From the NCBI RefSeq assembly GCF_030209175.1, contig NZ_JARVSM010000002.1:62001-126000 (forward strand): a stretch of DNA of 64,000 bases, read 5' to 3'. Below are positions 61,052 through 64,000 of this stretch, in pieces (position 1 is the stretch's first letter; each line of letters begins with the position of its first letter). A program made the translations under genes and the position numbers. The notes beneath the pieces were generated by a model. The model did no database searches. It had not been told where the DNA came from and saw only the letters and a program-made list of their open reading frames with translations. The stretch comes from Pseudomonas sp. efr-133-TYG-5 (GTDB lineage: Bacteria; Pseudomonadota; Gammaproteobacteria; Pseudomonadales; Pseudomonadaceae).

Positions 61052-61501
61052 TTACTTGATGTAAAGCTGGGTCGACAAGGTGTTGCGCGGGGCGGTGATC
61101 GAAGTGTTGCTGAAGCTGAAAGTACCTTCCTGCTTGCCCGCCAGGTCGAAGGTGTACAGCGAACCGACGGTTTTGCGGCCGGGGGAGCATTCGGTCAGGT
61201 TGCCATTATCAAAGGCACAGACCGGGCTGCGACTGCCGTTGACTTCAAAGCCGTCCAGGGTGGCCTGCGGCTGGTTCTGCCCATAACCGATCTCCAGCAC
61301 ATAGACCTTGATGCTCGCGCCGCCGTGATTGCACGCGGTCTGCGCCTGGCCGGCGCCGATGTCTTCGAGGCCGCAGGACGCCGACTGCACCTTGATCACT
61401 TTCACTTCACTCAATGGCGGCGCCGATGCCGCGAGCGCCGCGGGCACGGCGCCCAGCAGCCAGGCAGCCAGGCCGCAGCCGTTGATCCAAGCCTTGTTCA
61501 T
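61052..61501 (-). CDS. Small secreted protein, possibly DUF4879 (YolA-like)
   Basis: A 149-residue protein with a signal peptide MNKAWINGCGLAAWLLGAVP ending near ALA. The mature part has VQSASCGLEDIGAGQAQTAC then NHGGASIKVYVLEIGYGQNQ, which resembles the DUF4879 (B. subtilis YolA) family; this is recognition by eye. Four cysteines in the mature part could form two disulfides. Start ATG follows GGGGAAG. It is divergent from azgA. Function unknown. Confidence 0.7.
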   Translation of the reverse strand: MNKAWINGCGLAAWLLGAVPAALAASAPPLSEVKVIKVQSASCGLEDIGAGQAQTACNHGGASIKVYVLEIGYGQNQPQATLDGFEVNGSRSPVCAFDNGNLTECSPGRKTVGSLYTFDLAGKQEGTFSFSNTSITAPRNTLSTQLYIK

Positions 61502-61722
61502 GCGATCTTCCCCGGAAAAAATCAGCGCGCAGTATGGCGCAGTTGCACCCGCCGCAAAACTTCGCCGACGATCGACGCCAACATCCGCCATATTCCTCAC
61601 GCTGCTGGTATGATGCGCGGCTTTTTCCGGCCCACCACAATTTTCCAGGCGCTTGCGACGGTCTGTGCTTTGCTGTTGAGGTCGATACATTCACGGCGCC
61701 ATGCGCGCCACGGGGAGCAGAC

Positions 61723-63018
61723 ATGCTGGAAAGGCTGTTTCAACTCAAGGCACACAACACCAACGTGCGGACCGAGATTCTGGCGGGCGTCACGACCTTC
61801 CTGGCCATGGCCTACATTCTGTTCGTCAACCCGAGCATTCTCGGCGAGACCGGCATGGACAAGGGTGCGGTGTTCGTCGCCACCTGCCTGGCAGCCGCCA
61901 TCGGCTCGACCATCATGGGCCTGATCGCCAACTACCCGATCGCCCTCGCGCCGGGCATGGGCCTGAACGCCTTCTTCACCTACACCGTGGTGCTGCACAT
62001 GGGCCACACCTGGCAGGTGGCGCTGGGCGCGGTGTTCATCTCGGCCGTGTGCTTCTTCCTGCTGTCGATCTTCCGCATCCGTGAATGGATCATCAACAGC
62101 ATCCCGCTGCCACTGCGCTCGGCGATTGCCGCCGGTATCGGCCTGTTCCTGGCGCTGATCGCCCTGCACAACGCCGGTATCGTGGTCAGCAACCCGGCGA
62201 CCATGGTCGGCCTCGGCGACCTGAAAGCCCCGGCGCCGATTCTCGCCACCCTGGGCTTTGCCCTGATCGTCGCCCTCGAAGCGCTGAAAGTGCGCGGCGC
62301 CGTGCTGATCGGCATTCTGGCGGTGACCATCGTCGCCATCGTGATGGACTTCACCCCGTTCAACGGCGTGACCTCGATGCCACCTTCGCTGGCCCCGACG
62401 TTCCTGCAACTGGACATCAAGGGCGCCCTGGACATCGGTCTGGTCAGCGTGATCTTCGCCTTCCTGTTCGTCGACCTGTTCGACAACTCCGGCACCCTGA
62501 TCGGCGTCGCCAAGCGCGCCGGCCTGATGGGCAAGGACGGCCACATGCCGAAAATGGGCCGTGCACTGATCGCCGACAGCACCGCTGCCATGGCCGGTTC
62601 CCTGCTGGGCACCTCGACCACCACCAGCTACATCGAATCCGCCGCCGGCGTGAGTGCCGGGGGCCGCACCGGCCTGACCGCCATCGTCGTCGCGGTGCTG
62701 TTCCTGCTGGCGCTGTTCTTCTCGCCACTGGCGGCCAGTGTGCCAGCCTTCGCCACCGCGCCGGCGCTGCTGTTCGTCGCCGTGCTGATGACTTCCGGCC
62801 TGGCGGAAATAGACTGGGACGACATCACCGTAGCCGCGCCGGTCGTGGTCACCGCCCTGGCAATGCCCTTCACCTATTCCATCGCCAACGGCATCGCCTT
62901 CGGCTTCATCGCCTGGACTGCGATCAAACTGCTGTCCGGCCGCGCCCGTGAGCTGAACCCGGCGCTGGTGATCCTGTCGATTCTGTTCGTGATCAAGCTG
63001 GGTTGGTTCAACGCATGA
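61723..63018 (+). CDS. AzgA/GhxP-type purine permease (NCS2)
   Basis: A 431-residue transporter with about 13 hydrophobic segments. [20 protein letters not shown] and [20 protein letters not shown] near residue 88, and [20 protein letters not shown] near 251 are AzgA hallmarks (related to E. coli GhxP and AdeP). It imports hypoxanthine/guanine or adenine with protons; which cannot be decided. Start ATG 61723 follows GGGGAG. It overlaps trmA by 4 nt (ATGA). Confidence 0.92.
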   Translation: MLERLFQLKAHNTNVRTEILAGVTTFLAMAYILFVNPSILGETGMDKGAVFVATCLAAAIGSTIMGLIANYPIALAPGMGLNAFFTYTVVLHMGHTWQVALGAVFISAVCFFLLSIFRIREWIINSIPLPLRSAIAAGIGLFLALIALHNAGIVVSNPATMVGLGDLKAPAPILATLGFALIVALEALKVRGAVLIGILAVTIVAIVMDFTPFNGVTSMPPSLAPTFLQLDIKGALDIGLVSVIFAFLFVDLFDNSGTLIGVAKRAGLMGKDGHMPKMGRALIADSTAAMAGSLLGTSTTTSYIESAAGVSAGGRTGLTAIVVAVLFLLALFFSPLAASVPAFATAPALLFVAVLMTSGLAEIDWDDITVAAPVVVTALAMPFTYSIANGIAFGFIAWTAIKLLSGRARELNPALVILSILFVIKLGWFNA

Positions 63019-64000
63019 CTTTCGATTCCCAGGCCTACACCGCACAACTCGAAAACAAGGTCGCGCGTTTGCGCGACCTGCTGGCCCCGTTCGATGCGCC
63101 AGAGCCGACCGTGTTCGACTCGCCGCTGCAGAACTTCCGCCTGCGCGCGGAATTTCGCCTGTGGCGCGAGGCCGGTGAGCGGCACTACGCGATGTTCTCT
63201 CAGGACGACAAACGCACGCCGATCCTCATCGAAGAATTCCCGATTGCCAGCCTGCGCATCAACCAGTTGATGCCGCAGCTCAAGGCAGCATGGCAGGCCA
63301 GTTCGGCGCTGAGTCACAAGCTGTTCCAGGTGGAGTTCCTCACCACCCTGGCCGGCGACGCGATGATTACCCTGTGCTATCACCGGCCGCTGGACGAGCA
63401 CTGGCACGCCGCCGCGACGCAACTGGCGGCAGACCTCGACGTCAGCATCATTGGCCGCTCCAAGGGCAAACGCGAAGTGATCGGCCACGACTACGTGGTG
63501 GAAAAACTCGACGTCGGCGGCCGCACCTTCAGCTACCGTCAGCCGGAAGGCGCGTTCACCCAGCCCAACGGCACGGTGAACCAGAAGATGCTCAACTGGG
63601 CCTACGAAACGCTGGGCGACCGTCCCGACGACCTGCTCGAGTTGTACTGCGGCAACGGCAACTTCACCCTGCCGCTGGCCACCCGCGTGCGCAAGGTACT
63701 GGCCACCGAAATCAGCAAGACCTCGGTGAATGCCGCGTTGAGCAACCTCAGCGAAAACGCTGTGGATAACGTCACCCTGGTGCGTTTGTCCGCCGAGGAG
63801 CTGACCGAGGCACTGAACGAAGTGCGGCCGTTCCGTCGCCTGCACGGCATCGACCTCAAGAGTTACGCGTTCGGCAGCGTGTTCGTCGACCCGCCACGGG
63901 CCGGCATGGACCCGGACACCTGCGAACTGACGCGGCGTTTCGACAACATCCTGTACATCTCCTGCAACCCGGAAACCCTGGCGGCCAACATCGCCCAGTT
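63015..64000 (+). CDS. trmA: tRNA (uracil-54-C5)-methyltransferase TrmA, 3' end outside window
   Basis: The first 328 codons or so of TrmA, starting [20 protein letters not shown]. The SAM motif [14 protein letters not shown], the [11 protein letters not shown] motif and the catalytic cysteine in [13 protein letters not shown] are present near the end of the window. It forms ribothymidine-54 in tRNA. The ATG overlaps the azgA stop, suggesting translational coupling. About 30 residues are missing at the right edge. Confidence 0.97.
   Translation, partial: MTFDSQAYTAQLENKVARLRDLLAPFDAPEPTVFDSPLQNFRLRAEFRLWREAGERHYAMFSQDDKRTPILIEEFPIASLRINQLMPQLKAAWQASSALSHKLFQVEFLTTLAGDAMITLCYHRPLDEHWHAAATQLAADLDVSIIGRSKGKREVIGHDYVVEKLDVGGRTFSYRQPEGAFTQPNGTVNQKMLNWAYETLGDRPDDLLELYCGNGNFTLPLATRVRKVLATEISKTSVNAALSNLSENAVDNVTLVRLSAEELTEALNEVRPFRRLHGIDLKSYAFGSVFVDPPRAGMDPDTCELTRRFDNILYISCNPETLAANIAQ

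Overview
The window looks like a chromosomal segment of a Pseudomonas of the fluorescens group. The evidence is GC-rich coding sequence, protein sequences that read as Pseudomonas throughout, a gene order that as I recall closely follows the P. aeruginosa PAO1 PA4547-PA4615 region, and many copies of the short palindromic REP/REPIN repeats typical of fluorescens-group genomes. I see no rRNA, tRNA, CRISPR array, prophage or insertion sequence. It is mostly core genome with a few accessory patches.

Layout. 1-7.8 kb: 3' end of pilR, thiO, and the type IV minor-pilin operon fimU-pilV-pilW-pilX-pilY1-pilE (minus strand) with fimT facing away from it. 7.8-15.3 kb: minus-strand cluster murJ, ribF-ileS-lspA-fkpB and ispH. 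15.5-19.8 kb: rpsT (plus), then rplU-rpmA-obgE and proB-creA (minus). 20-23.8 kb: ispB, a YjdM/PhnA zinc-ribbon protein, a small protein behind a Fur box, fklB, a small DUF6482-like protein and a UPF0114 membrane protein. 23.9-32.8 kb: a large orphan lipoprotein, a Lon-like protease, a DUF3015/DUF4105 envelope pair, a second small lipoprotein and a Gre-factor-like protein. 32.7-41.7 kb: gdhA, ettA, the GGDEF/EAL regulator morA and glyA. 42-44.8 kb: a dicarboxylate/amino-acid symporter followed by two GntR-type regulators, probably an accessory insertion. 44.9-53.5 kb: a CobW-type GTPase, ybdD-cstA, mapZ (PilZ), radA, katB, mscL and a ferredoxin-NADP reductase. 53.8-54.5 kb: a LuxR-type quorum-sensing receptor gene broken by one in-frame TGA. 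54.7-64 kb: rlmG, the cyanide-insensitive oxidase operon cioA-cioB-DUF2474 with an Anr/FNR box upstream, an MFS exporter, a DJ-1-like protein without the usual nucleophile cysteine, a small secreted protein, an AzgA-type purine permease and the 5' part of trmA.

Functional themes are envelope and surface assembly (pili, lipid II flipping, lipoprotein processing, MscL), translation and ribosome assembly, c-di-GMP control of motility (morA, mapZ), and oxygen/peroxide physiology (cio, katB, fpr). I found no convincing new multi-gene system. The best leads are the nonsense-interrupted LuxR solo with an abrupt composition change, the orphan 609-residue lipoprotein, the Fur-box gene, the rearranged minor-pilin locus and the Cys-less DJ-1 homologue.
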